This document shows, in pieces, positions 34,185 to 42,522 of a stretch of DNA of 43,638 bases (its first letter is position 1; each line of letters begins with the position of its first letter). The translations under genes were made by a program, and so were the position numbers. The notes under the pieces are model-generated. The model worked only from the letters and a program-made list of their open reading frames with translations. It had not been told where the DNA came from and made no database searches. Source of the stretch: Actinokineospora pegani (GTDB lineage: Bacteria > Actinomycetota > Actinomycetes > Mycobacteriales > Pseudonocardiaceae); assembly GCF_009745975.1 (NCBI RefSeq), contig NZ_WHOL01000083.1:1-43638 (forward strand), read 5' to 3'.

Positions 34185-36071
34185 GTGCACGAGCGCCTGC
34201 GCGAGCACGCCTTGGCGCTCCCCCGCAGCGGCTTCCTGGTCGTGCTCAAGCTCTGCCAGGTCCTCAAGAGCCTCGCCATCCTCCTCAGCCTGCTGCTGCT
34301 GTGCTTCGGCCTCTGGTTCCCCTTCGTCCCCGCCGTCCTCAGCGCCCGCCGCACCGCCACCGCGCACCGTAGGGCGGCCCGCCGCTGGTCGGCGGTGCAG
34401 ATCCCCGAGCCGTACGAACCACGCCCACCCGCCATCGAGCCGCAGGAGGACGGCCGCTTCAAACACGGCGCCCGCCTCTACCGACGGCGCTGGTGGCCGC
34501 AGTTCCTCGACAACATGACCTGGCTCAACCGCGACCGCGCCACCGCCCGCGACATCCTGTGGATGCTGGTCGACCCCTTCGTCGGACTGCCCTTGGTCCT
34601 GATCGGACCAGCCCTCGTCCTCGGTGGCGCGGCCGCCATCGCCCTGCCCCTGCTCACCCTCCCCATCCCCGCCGCGGTCGAGGTGGCGGGCGGGGTGGTC
34701 GCGATAGCGGCAGGCCTGGCGCTCGGTGCGCCGCTGCTGCGCGCGCACGCCCGCTGGACACGCGTCCTGCTGGCCCCCGAGTCAGCGCGCGCGGCCGTCC
34801 GCAGCCAACGCCGCACCCGCTGGTTCATCGCGCGCGGCTACGCCCTGGCCAGGCCCCTGATCCTCTTAGGACAGTCGCTCGGCAACCTGGTGGTCGGCCT
34901 GGTGACGCTCGTCGGCGTCACCCTGACCGGCGTCGTCGCCACCCCGCTCCTCCACGCCGTCCGACCGCTGGCCGACCTGCACCGCAGACAGGCCCACCAG
35001 TGGTCGGGCGTGCATGTCCCCCGCCCGTACCGCCTGCCCCCCGAGGCCCCCGCCCAGCGCGAGGACGGGATGTACGAGTACGGGCACCGCCTCTACCGCA
35101 CCCCCGCGGTCCCGGCGCTGCGCCTGCGGGCCCGCAGCGCCCTGCGCGACCCGGCGACCTGGCGGGACCTGGGCTTCCTGCTGCTGAGCCCGCTGCTCGC
35201 GGTCATCCCGGCGCTGGCCACGGCCCTGTTCGTCCTCGGCATCTTCGGCATCGCCTGGCCCCTGCCCTGGCGCGACCACTGGGCCTGGGGCCTCACCCCC
35301 TGGGTGGCCATCCCCCTCGGCTACGCCATCGCCCTGCTGGCCGCGGCGATCTCGGCGCCGCTCATGCGCGCCCACGCCGCCTGCACCAGCGCCCTCCTCG
35401 GCCCCACGGCGACGGAGCGCGAGGAGCAGCGCACCCGCGCCATCACCGAGACCCGCCCCGAGTCCACCTGGGCCGAGTCCACCGAACTGCGCCGCGTCGA
35501 ACGCGACCTGCACGACGGCGCCCAGGCCCGGCTCGTGGCCATCGGCATGGCCCTGAGCAACATCGAGTTCCTCATCGACAGCGACCCCGACCAGGCCAAG
35601 GCCCTGGCCGCGGGCACCCGCGCCGCCTCCGTCACCGCCCTGGGCGAACTGCGGTCCCTGGTCCGCTCCATCCACCCCCCGGTGCTGTCCGAGCGCGGCC
35701 TGGGCGACGCCCTCAAGGCCCTGGCCCTGGACCTGCCCCTCACCACCCACGTCACCGTCGACCTGCCCGGCTCCCTGGAGCCCCCCGTCGAGTCCGCCGC
35801 CTATTTCGCGGGCGCCGAACTGCTCAGCAACGCCATCCGCCACGGCGACGCCGACGAGACCTGGATCGACCTGCGCCACGAACGGGGCACGCTCACCCTC
35901 TCCGTCCTGGACGACGGCCGGGGCGGGGCGGACCCCACCCGGGGCACCGGCCTCACCGGCATCCAGCGCCGGATAGCCGTCTTCGACGGCACCCTCCAGG
36001 TGACCAGCCCGACCGGCGGCCCCACCAAAGCCGTCATCGGCATCCCCTGCGCCCTGCTCCCCCCTCGATAG
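34185..36071 (+). CDS. Membrane sensor histidine kinase (HisKA_3 type) with duplicated sensor region
   Basis: This 628-residue protein is the membrane kinase of a two-component system. A GTG start is fixed by AAGGAG (34174-34179) five bases upstream. The N-terminal half has two similar units (about 1-215 and 216-410), each with hydrophobic segments and a cytosolic stretch of the form RRxAxRWSxVxxPxPY, then DGxxxxGxRLYR, resembling putative sensor domains of actinobacterial kinases. The kinase core follows: the phosphorylated His is residue 443 (RDLHDGAQARL), then the N box (ELLSNAIRHG), DDGRGG and GTGLTGIQRRI of the ATPase domain. Codon 228 (34866-34868) is TTA, the rare leucine codon whose translation depends on bldA tRNA in streptomycetes, so synthesis may be tied to development. 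It precedes its response regulator by 46 nt. The signal sensed is unknown. Confidence 0.93.
   Translation: MHERLREHALALPRSGFLVVLKLCQVLKSLAILLSLLLLCFGLWFPFVPAVLSARRTATAHRRAARRWSAVQIPEPYEPRPPAIEPQEDGRFKHGARLYRRRWWPQFLDNMTWLNRDRATARDILWMLVDPFVGLPLVLIGPALVLGGAAAIALPLLTLPIPAAVEVAGGVVAIAAGLALGAPLLRAHARWTRVLLAPESARAAVRSQRRTRWFIARGYALARPLILLGQSLGNLVVGLVTLVGVTLTGVVATPLLHAVRPLADLHRRQAHQWSGVHVPRPYRLPPEAPAQREDGMYEYGHRLYRTPAVPALRLRARSALRDPATWRDLGFLLLSPLLAVIPALATALFVLGIFGIAWPLPWRDHWAWGLTPWVAIPLGYAIALLAAAISAPLMRAHAACTSALLGPTATEREEQRTRAITETRPESTWAESTELRRVERDLHDGAQARLVAIGMALSNIEFLIDSDPDQAKALAAGTRAASVTALGELRSLVRSIHPPVLSERGLGDALKALALDLPLTTHVTVDLPGSLEPPVESAAYFAGAELLSNAIRHGDADETWIDLRHERGTLTLSVLDDGRGGADPTRGTGLTGIQRRIAVFDGTLQVTSPTGGPTKAVIGIPCALLPPR
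34866..34868 (+). promoter_or_regulatory. TTA leucine codon (possible bldA-type translational control)
   Basis: The codon is in frame at residue 228 of the sensor kinase, in a membrane segment (PLILLGQ). I noticed no other in-frame TTA in the window while reading; an exhaustive codon count was not run. Confidence 0.85.
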
Positions 36072-36117
36072 CCCCGCGAGCGCGCCCGGTCAGAAATCCC
36101 CTGGGTAGGCTCATCCC

Positions 36118-36774
36118 GTGCGCATCGTGATCGCTGAGGACCTGCACCTGCTGCGCGACGGGCTCAGCCTGGTCCTGAGCACCCGCGGCTACGAGATCGT
36201 CGCCGCCGTCGGCAGCGGCCCCGAACTGCGCGCCGCGCTCGACGAGCACCGACCCGACCTGGCCATCGTCGACGTCCGGCTGCCGCCGACCTACACCGAC
36301 GAGGGCATCAAGATCGCCCTCGAGGCGCGCCGCAAGCACGCGAACCTGCCCGTGCTGGTCCTGTCCCAGCACGTCGAGCAGCTCTACGCCCGGGAACTGC
36401 TCGCCGACGGCACCGGGGGCATCGGCTACCTGCTCAAGGACCGGGTGATGGGCGGCAACCAGTTCATCGAGGCCGTCACCTGCGTCGCGGGCGGCGGCAC
36501 CGTCATGGACCCCGACGTCATCACCAAGCTCATGGCCCGCAACACCAAGCGCGACGCCGTGGCCGCCCTGACCCCGCGCGAGCAGGACATCCTCACCCTG
36601 ATGGCCGAGGGCCTGTCCAACACCGCCATCGCCGACCGCCTGGTGGTCAGCGAGGGGGCGGTCAGCAAGCACACCACCAACATCTTCCTCAAGCTCGACA
36701 TCCCCCAGTCCAACGACGCCAACCGCCGCGTCCTCGCCGTCCTGGCCTACCTCGACGGCCGCAGGACCGACTAG
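36118..36774 (+). CDS. NarL/FixJ-family response regulator
   Basis: This 218-residue protein is the transcription factor partner of the kinase upstream. The receiver domain (1-120) has acidic residues E7 and D8, the phospho-acceptor D52 (AIVDVRLPP) and the conserved Lys in YLLKDRV. The C-terminal LuxR-type helix-turn-helix (about 150-200) reads LTPREQDILTLMAEGLSN, then IADRLVVSEGAVSKH. The GTG start at 36118 is the natural family start, although the ribosome site is weak. It begins 46 nt after the kinase stop, in the same direction, so the two probably form one operon. Targets are unknown; it could bind its own promoter or sites in the PKS control region. The next gene is convergent, 32 nt away. 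Confidence 0.93.
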   Translation: MRIVIAEDLHLLRDGLSLVLSTRGYEIVAAVGSGPELRAALDEHRPDLAIVDVRLPPTYTDEGIKIALEARRKHANLPVLVLSQHVEQLYARELLADGTGGIGYLLKDRVMGGNQFIEAVTCVAGGGTVMDPDVITKLMARNTKRDAVAALTPREQDILTLMAEGLSNTAIADRLVVSEGAVSKHTTNIFLKLDIPQSNDANRRVLAVLAYLDGRRTD

Positions 36775-36806
36775 GTCCATGGGCTTGCCGAAACACGGCC
36801 CAGCGC

Positions 36807-38042
36807 TCAGGGCATGACCTTGTCCAGGGCGGTGGCGAGGTCGGCGATGATGTCCTCCGGCTCCTCCAGGCCCACCGACAGCCGCAGGTGCCCGTACTCC
36901 CGGAACACCGCCGGGTAGTGCTCGGTCCCCGCCCGGCCGTCGGTCCCCACATGCACGATCAGCGTCTCGTCGTGCCCCAGGGACACCGCGGAGGTGATCA
37001 CCCGCAGCGCCGAGACGAAGCTGTTCTGCAGGTCCGGGGGGCCGTCCAGGGCGAAGGACAGCACGCCGCCGTTGCCCTGGAACTGGCGTTGCGCCAAGGC
37101 GTGGTGGGGGTGGCCTGCCAGGCCGGGGTAGGCGGTGAAGGCGATGCGGGGGTCGGCGGCGAGGTAGTGGGCGACGGCGTGGGCGGTGGCCTGCTGCTGG
37201 CGCATCCGCAGGGGGAGGGTGACCGAGCCGCGCATGATGAGCCAGGCGTTGAACGGGGACAGGGTGGCGCCGACGTCGACCAAGGCGTCGGCGCGGATGG
37301 GGTCGAGAAGGACGTGGGAGCCGATGATGGCGCCGCCCATGGCGTCGCCGTGGCCGTTGATGTACTTGGTGAGGGAGTGCACGACGAGGTCGGCGCCGTG
37401 GGCGAGGGGGCGGTAGACCGGCGGTGGGGTGAAGGTGCTGTCGACGGTGAGCAGCGCCCCGGCGGCGTGGGCGATCTCGGCCAGGGCGGGGATGTCGGCC
37501 ACGGCGGTGGTGGGGTTGGCGATGGTCTCGGCGTGGATGAGCCGGGTGGTGGGCCGGACCGCCGCGCGGACGGCGTCGTGGTCGGTGATGTCGACGAAGG
37601 TGGCCTCGACCCCGTAGCGCTTGGGCAGCAGGTCGCCGAGCAGCCGCCACACGGCCTCGTACCCGACGGTGGACACCACGGCGTGGTCGCCGGTGCGCAG
37701 CAGGCCGAAGAACAGCGCGTGCAGCGCCGCCACCCCGCTGGCGAACGCGATCGCCGACCCCCCGCCCTCCATGGCGGCCAGCTTGGTCTCGAGCGCGTGC
37801 TGGTTGAACCCGCCGTTGCGGCTGTACATCAACTCGCCCGCCCCGGACCAGTCCATCGTGGCCGGGTCGTCGGGCAGCCGGTAGCAGTTCGCCATGACCA
37901 ACGGCCCGCGCAGCGCCCCGGTGGCGGGGTCGACGTGGTTTCCCCCGTGGACGGCCCAGGTGGCCTCGCCCACCGTGCCGGGGTCGTGCTTGTCGGGGTG
38001 GTGGGTCGCGAGGCGCTTTTCGGTCGGTGTCACCTGCCCCAT
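36807..38042 (-). CDS. PLP-dependent Cys/Met metabolism enzyme (cystathionine gamma-synthase / methionine gamma-lyase-like)
   Basis: This 411-residue protein belongs to the fold-type I pyridoxal phosphate family of trans-sulfuration enzymes. The PLP Lys is residue 226 in HSLTKYINGHGD. Asp201 lies in VDSTF, the ring-nitrogen aspartate motif, and the phosphate-contacting Tyr73 in YSRNGGFNQ, where classic members read YxRxxNPT. ETIANPTT replaces the usual ETPxNP. These departures leave the exact reaction open: gamma-synthase, gamma-lyase or a beta-elimination are all possible. The ATG at 38042 gives the usual length and a normal N-terminus. The gene converges on the response regulator and diverges from the DinB-type gene. 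It could serve sulfur amino acid metabolism and have nothing to do with the polyketide. Confidence 0.85.
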   Translation of the reverse strand: MGQVTPTEKRLATHHPDKHDPGTVGEATWAVHGGNHVDPATGALRGPLVMANCYRLPDDPATMDWSGAGELMYSRNGGFNQHALETKLAAMEGGGSAIAFASGVAALHALFFGLLRTGDHAVVSTVGYEAVWRLLGDLLPKRYGVEATFVDITDHDAVRAAVRPTTRLIHAETIANPTTAVADIPALAEIAHAAGALLTVDSTFTPPPVYRPLAHGADLVVHSLTKYINGHGDAMGGAIIGSHVLLDPIRADALVDVGATLSPFNAWLIMRGSVTLPLRMRQQQATAHAVAHYLAADPRIAFTAYPGLAGHPHHALAQRQFQGNGGVLSFALDGPPDLQNSFVSALRVITSAVSLGHDETLIVHVGTDGRAGTEHYPAVFREYGHLRLSVGLEEPEDIIADLATALDKVMP

Positions 38043-38121
38043 TCTGCGACCACGGGGCCAGGCCAGCACGATGAGGCGATTCCACCGATGATTGCGCGCC
38101 CCGAGCGGAGTCTCACCGAAT

Positions 38122-38751
38122 ATGAACGACTTCTGGCCCCTGGTCCACGCCGAACGCGCCACACTGGCCGACGACCTCGCCCACATCAGCGCCGACCACT
38201 GGGACACCCCGTCGCTATGCACGGGTCTGTCCGCGCGGGAGGTCCTCGCCCATCTCACCGCCGGGGCGACGCTGCGCTTCCCCCGGTGGTTCGCAGGCGT
38301 CCTGCGCCACCGCTTCGACTTCGACAAACAAGTCGACATGCGCCTGCGCGAGCACCTGGGCGATTCAGGCGCTGAGACGCTCGACCGGTTCAGGGCGGCG
38401 GTGGGCAACACCAGCACACCACTGGGTTTCCGGGGGACCGCACTGGGCGCCCTGGCGGAGACCGTCGTGCACGCCGAGGACATCCGCCGCCCGCTTGACC
38501 TGCGCCGCGACTACCCCGAGCAGGTTCTCACCGAGGTCGCGGCGCACTACGCGGGCACGGACATGGTCGTCCTCGCCAAGAGCCGCGTCACCGGCCTGCG
38601 GCTCACCGCCACCGACACCGGGTTCACCACGGGGACGGGCCGCGAGGTGCGGGGCCCAACCCTTTCCCTGGTGATGGCGATGACCGGCCGAGTCGCGTTT
38701 TGTGACGACCTGACCGGAGTGGGGGTCACCGAATTGCGTTCGCGGTGCTGA
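38122..38751 (+). CDS. Maleylpyruvate isomerase-type / DinB-like mycothiol-dependent enzyme (TIGR03083 family)
   Basis: This 209-residue protein resembles the actinobacterial TIGR03083 group of DinB-fold proteins, often called mycothiol-dependent maleylpyruvate isomerase family. The N-terminal helix (FWPLVHAERATLADDL), the following WDTPSLCTGLSAREVLAHLTAG with a metal-type His, and HAEDIRRPL near the centre fit the three-histidine metal site of this fold. Such proteins use or bind mycothiol in detoxification, but substrates of most members are unknown. The ATG at 38122 starts at the expected family position; an in-frame ATG at 38092 would add ten residues with no homology expected. GGAG lies rather far (12 nt) upstream. 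It is divergent from the PLP enzyme and convergent with the IclR gene. Confidence 0.82.
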   Translation: MNDFWPLVHAERATLADDLAHISADHWDTPSLCTGLSAREVLAHLTAGATLRFPRWFAGVLRHRFDFDKQVDMRLREHLGDSGAETLDRFRAAVGNTSTPLGFRGTALGALAETVVHAEDIRRPLDLRRDYPEQVLTEVAAHYAGTDMVVLAKSRVTGLRLTATDTGFTTGTGREVRGPTLSLVMAMTGRVAFCDDLTGVGVTELRSRC

Positions 38752-38782
38752 GATTGACACCTGACCGGTCGAGCCTGCGCGC

Positions 38783-39502
38783 CTAACTTGCCAGGGCCAC
38801 CTTCTCCTCCACCAGCGCAACAGTCCGCCGCAGCAACGCGCCCGCGCTCTTGAGGTCGAGCTGGCGCACCGCCCCGGTCAGCACGATGGCGGCGACCGGC
38901 GCGGGCCCGCCCAGGCACAACGGCGCCGCGACCTCCACGAGGCCGGAGGAGGGGCGGGCGTAGGCGAGGCCGGTGCGGCGGACGAGTTCCAGCTCCTCGC
39001 GCAGGCTGACCGAGGTGAGCGCCCGCGACGACGTGGCGATCAAGAGCTTGCCCGGGGCGGTGGTGTGCGCGGGCGACGGGGTGCGCACGGCGCGGGCCAT
39101 GGAAGTGTGGTCGTGGTCGTGCAGGACGGCGGTGTGGGTGATCGTGGCGCCGGTGAGCATGGCGAGGCTGGCCACCTGCCGGGTCTGCTGCACGAGTTCG
39201 AGCAGGTGCGGCGTGAGCAGGGTCGGCAGGGTGTCGACGGCGGCCTCCGCGCGGGGGCGGGCCAGGGTGCGCAGGTAGTCGCCGGTGCGGTAGGCCTTGT
39301 CGGCGTCGCGTTCGGCCAGCCGCAGGTCGGTGAGGATGCTCATGGTGCGGTGCAGCGAGGACTTGGGCAGGTCGAGGCGGTCCGCGAGCTGGGAGAGGGT
39401 CAACACGCCCCGCGCCTCGGCGAGGACCTCCAGGACGGCGAAGACCCGGCGCAGTGGTCCGCCGCCCGCGCGGCTGTCGGGGCTGAGCGGGGTGTGGCCC
39501 AT
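38783..39502 (-). CDS. IclR-family transcriptional regulator
   Basis: This 239-residue protein has an N-terminal winged helix-turn-helix (about 17-72; [23 protein letters not shown]) and a C-terminal effector domain (about 78-239) with the family's TAPGKLLIA motif, so it should bind DNA as a dimer or tetramer and respond to a small molecule. The ATG at 39502 has GGGAGG seven bases upstream; the frame is open further upstream but the longer form lacks support. It is transcribed away from ispH across a 207-bp intergenic region that contains two nested inverted repeats, a layout typical for an IclR regulator acting on its neighbour. Control of the isoprenoid operon is therefore a fair inference, not a demonstration. 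Confidence 0.92.
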   Translation of the reverse strand: MGHTPLSPDSRAGGGPLRRVFAVLEVLAEARGVLTLSQLADRLDLPKSSLHRTMSILTDLRLAERDADKAYRTGDYLRTLARPRAEAAVDTLPTLLTPHLLELVQQTRQVASLAMLTGATITHTAVLHDHDHTSMARAVRTPSPAHTTAPGKLLIATSSRALTSVSLREELELVRRTGLAYARPSSGLVEVAAPLCLGGPAPVAAIVLTGAVRQLDLKSAGALLRRTVALVEEKVALAS

Positions 39503-39565
39503 GGTGTGCCTCCCGTCCTCGTTCGATGTCACCGATTCTTGGTCTACCGGCCGCTGCGCGGCTCG

Positions 39566-39620
39566 CGCAAAGGGGCACAGCACGCCTGGCCCGTGCTGTC
39601 ATCGGGCGGGGCCCTTTGCG
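39566..39620. promoter_or_regulatory. Nested inverted repeats between the IclR gene and ispH
   Basis: Outer arms CGCAAAGGG (39566-39574) and CCCTTTGCG (39612-39620) are perfect 9-bp complements. Inside them ACAGCACG (39577-39584) and CGTGCTGT (39592-39599) form a perfect 8-bp stem with a 7-nt loop. The site lies upstream of the candidate ispH promoter, so it would act as DNA, for example as an IclR binding site, rather than as leader RNA for ispH. Confidence 0.55.
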
Positions 39621-39673
39621 ACTGTTCGGCCGAGGCGGCGACGGCCGGGTGTTCGGAAATCCGGGACTCGGCG

Positions 39674-39703
39674 TTGAGGCGCCGCCGCGCGTCGGCTTAC
39701 GTT
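39674..39703 (+). promoter_or_regulatory. Candidate promoter of the ispH operon giving a leaderless transcript
   Basis: TTGAGG (39674-39679) and TACGTT (39698-39703) are separated by 18 bases. Six bases follow before the ATG at 39710, so transcription would start at or next to the A of the start codon. This agrees with the lack of any ribosome binding site before ispH. Confidence 0.5.
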
Positions 39704-39709
39704 GCGGCC

Positions 39710-40708
39710 ATGGAACTCGCGAGCACGCAGGAGCAGTCCGAGGACGGCGGTGCCCGCCGCGTCCTGTTGGCCGGTCCGCGATCGTTCTGCGCTGGGGTGG
39801 AACGCGCGATCGAGATCGTGGAGAAAGCGCTGGAGCACCAGGGTGCCCCGGTCTACGTGCGCAAGCAGATCGTCCACAACGCGCACGTGGTCGACGACCT
39901 GGCCAATCGGGGGGCGGTGTTCGTCGAGGAACTGGACGAGGTCCCCGACGGCGCGACGGTCGTGTTCTCCGCGCACGGGGTCTCCCCCGCGGTGCGCGAG
40001 GACGCCGACCAGCGCGGCCTCGAGGTGATCGACGGGACCTGCCCGCTGGTCACCCGCGTGCACGCCAAGGCGCGCAGGCTCGCCGCGCGCGGCGACACGA
40101 TCGTGCTCATCGGCCACGCCGGGCACGAGGAGGTCGAGGGCACGATGGGCGAGGCCCCGGAGTCGATGGTGCTGGTGGACAAGCCGGGCGACATCGACGC
40201 GCTGGACCTGCCCGACCCGGAGAAGGTGTCCTACCTGACCCAGACGACGCTGTCGGTCGACGAGACAGCGGTGTTCATCGACGAGCTCAAGCAGAAGTTC
40301 CCGCTGTTGCAAGAGTCCGCCGCGGACGACATCTGCTATGCGACCACCAACCGGCAGAACGCCCTGCGCGAGATCACCGCCGAGTCCGACCTGGTGCTCG
40401 TCGTCGGCTCCACCAACTCCTCCAACTCGGTGCGGCTCGTCGAGCTGGCCCGCAAGGAGGGCACGCCCGCGTACCTGATCGACCGGGCCGCGGACATCAA
40501 GCCGGAGTGGCTCGACGGCGTGACCACGGTCGGCCTCACCGCGGGCGCCTCGGCGCCGCCCGCGCTGGTCGAGGAGGTCGTCGAGGCGCTGCGCCTGCGC
40601 GGCCCGGTCACCGTGGAGGAGCGCGAGATCACCCGGGAGACCACGCAGTTCGAACTGCCCTCCGCGCTGCGCGGGCGAGGCAGGCACGAGACGGAGGCGA
40701 GCGCATGA
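39710..40708 (+). CDS. ispH: 4-hydroxy-3-methylbut-2-enyl diphosphate reductase
   Basis: This 332-residue iron-sulfur enzyme makes isopentenyl and dimethylallyl diphosphate in the last step of the MEP pathway. The three cluster cysteines are Cys27 ([13 protein letters not shown]), Cys111 ([14 protein letters not shown]) and Cys209 ([11 protein letters not shown]). Substrate-site residues His56 (IVHNAHVV), His89 (SAHGVSP), Glu143 (VEGTMGE) and the STNSSNS loop are present, so it should be active. Length matches actinobacterial homologues. The ATG at 39710 has no ribosome site but sits seven bases after a -10-like element, suggesting leaderless translation. It overlaps dxs by 4 bp (ATGA). Housekeeping ispH in actinomycetes usually stands apart from dxs and ispG, so this copy may be dedicated to a specialised product. 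Confidence 0.95.
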   Translation: MELASTQEQSEDGGARRVLLAGPRSFCAGVERAIEIVEKALEHQGAPVYVRKQIVHNAHVVDDLANRGAVFVEELDEVPDGATVVFSAHGVSPAVREDADQRGLEVIDGTCPLVTRVHAKARRLAARGDTIVLIGHAGHEEVEGTMGEAPESMVLVDKPGDIDALDLPDPEKVSYLTQTTLSVDETAVFIDELKQKFPLLQESAADDICYATTNRQNALREITAESDLVLVVGSTNSSNSVRLVELARKEGTPAYLIDRAADIKPEWLDGVTTVGLTAGASAPPALVEEVVEALRLRGPVTVEEREITRETTQFELPSALRGRGRHETEASA

Positions 40709-42518
40709 CGGGCCAGCTCAGTCTGCTCGGCGGGATCACCGGCCCCGACCGGCTCAAGGCGTTGAACCCCGGCGACCTGCCCGCGCTGGCCGCCGAGATC
40801 AGGCAGTTCCTGATCGACCGGGTGTGCCGCAGCGGCGGGCACCTCGGCCCGAACCTGGGGGTGGTGGAGCTGACCATCGCTTTGCACCGGGTGTTCGACT
40901 CCCCCGCCGACCGCCTGGTGTTCGACACCGGCCACCAGGCCTACGTGCACAAGATCCTGACCGGCCGCCAGCAGGGGTTCGACACCCTGCGCGCCGAGGG
41001 CGGGATGTCCGGCTACCCCTCGCGCGCCGAGTCCGAGCACGACCTGGTGGAGAGCTCGCACGCGTCGAGCTCGCTGTCCTGGGCCGACGGCCTGGCCAAG
41101 GCGCTGCGGTTGCGCGGCGACCACGACCGGCGGGTGGTCGCGGTCATCGGCGACGGCGCGCTCACCGGCGGCATGGCCTGGGAGGCGCTGAACAACCTGG
41201 GCACGGGCAACGGCAGGGTTGTCGTCGTACTCAACGACAACGGCCGCTCCTACGACCCCACTGTCGGCGGTCTCGCGGAGCACCTGCGGGCCCTGCGCGA
41301 GGGCACGCACGAGGGCCCGAACCTGTTCCAGGACCTCGGTCTCACCTACCTCGGCCCGGTCGACGGGCACGACACCGCCGCGACCGAGGCGGCGCTGCGC
41401 GCGGCGGGCGCGGACGAGACCGGCCCGGTGCTGGTGCACTGCGTCACCGAGAAGGGGCGCGGCTACCCGCACGCGGAGAACGACGAGGCCGACCGCATGC
41501 ACGGCATCGGCGTGCTCGACCCCGAGACGGGCAAGGCCCCCGGCGGCGCGCGGAGCTGGACGAGCGTGTTCGGCCAGGAACTCGTCTCAGTCGGCGAGGC
41601 GAACCAGGACGTGGTGGCGCTGACCGCGGCGATGCTGCGCCCGGTGGGGCTGCACGGGTTCGCGACCCGCTTCCCGGAGCGGGTCTTCGACGTCGGCATC
41701 GCCGAGCAGCACGCGGTGACCAGCGCCGCCGGGTTGGCCGACGGCGGCCTGCACCCGGTGGTGTGCCTGTACGCGACGTTCCTCAACCGGGCGGTCGACC
41801 AGGTGATGATGGACGTGGCGCTGCACCGGCTGGCGGTGACGTTCGTGCTCGACCGGGCGGGCGTGACCGGCCCGGACGGGGCCAGCCACCACGGCATGTG
41901 GGACCTGGCGCTGCTGGCCACCGTGCCGGGGATGCGGGTCGCCGCGCCGCGCGACACCGTCCAGCTCGCCGCGCTGCTGCGCGAGGCCGTCGCCATGACC
42001 GACGGGCCGACAGCGCTGCGGTTCCCCAAGGCAGGCGCGGGGGCGGAGATCCCGGCGCTGAGCCGGATCGACGGCCTGGACGTGCTGCACCGCAGCAAGT
42101 CGCTGCCGCTGGACGTGCTGATCGTGTCCTCCGGCGTCCTCGCGGCCCCCGCCGTGCTGGCCGCCGAACTGCTGGCCGCCCAGGGCGTCGGCGTGACCGT
42201 CGTCGACCCGCGGTGGCTGCTGCCGGTCAACCCGACGCTGGTGCACCTGGCCTCCCGGCACCGCACGGTCCTCACCCTGGAGGACGGCGTGCGCACCGGC
42301 GGCGTGGGCTCCGCGCTGGCGAGCGCCTGCGCCGAGGCGGGGGTGCCCGCCCCCGTTCGCACCCTGGGCCTGCCCGACGAGTTCCTCGACCACGGCCCCC
42401 GCGGCGGCATCCTCGACAAGGCAGGCCTGTCCGCCGCCGCGATCGCCGACACCGCACTGGCCCAGCACACCTCCGCAACCCCGAAGGCCCTGCCCGTGGG
42501 CCTGGAAGGAGCTCCCCG

Positions 42519-42522
<4 letters not shown>
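40705..42522 (+). CDS. dxs: 1-deoxy-D-xylulose-5-phosphate synthase, short-loop form
   Basis: This 605-residue thiamine diphosphate enzyme condenses pyruvate with glyceraldehyde 3-phosphate, the first and often limiting MEP-pathway step. Visible residues: His46 (GGHLGPN), His77 (TGHQAY), the cofactor motif GDGALTGG from residue 149 to NDNG at 177-180, the catalytic Glu in GIAEQHAV, and the DGASHHG motif. The stretch between GGLAEHL (about 188-194) and LFQDLGL (207-213) is only about 12 residues; primary enzymes such as those of E. coli and mycobacteria carry some 40-50 more there. The ATG overlaps ispH by 4 bp and has GGAGG upstream; the stop overlaps ispG by 4 bp. The compact form and operon suggest a pathway-specific copy. 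Confidence 0.95.

Noticed and set aside
34092..34748. In-frame upstream extension of the SCO6745-family protein to 34748
   Set aside because: It would run antisense through the sensor kinase N-terminus and its translation is low-complexity Gly/Gln/Glu-rich sequence.
36775..36806. Short hairpin between response regulator and PLP enzyme genes
   Set aside because: Only 4-5 bp stems (GCCG/CGGC or TGGGC/GCCCA) that exclude each other; too weak to call a terminator.
38752..38782. Possible terminator between the DinB-type and IclR genes
   Set aside because: The 31-bp gap contains no convincing inverted repeat.
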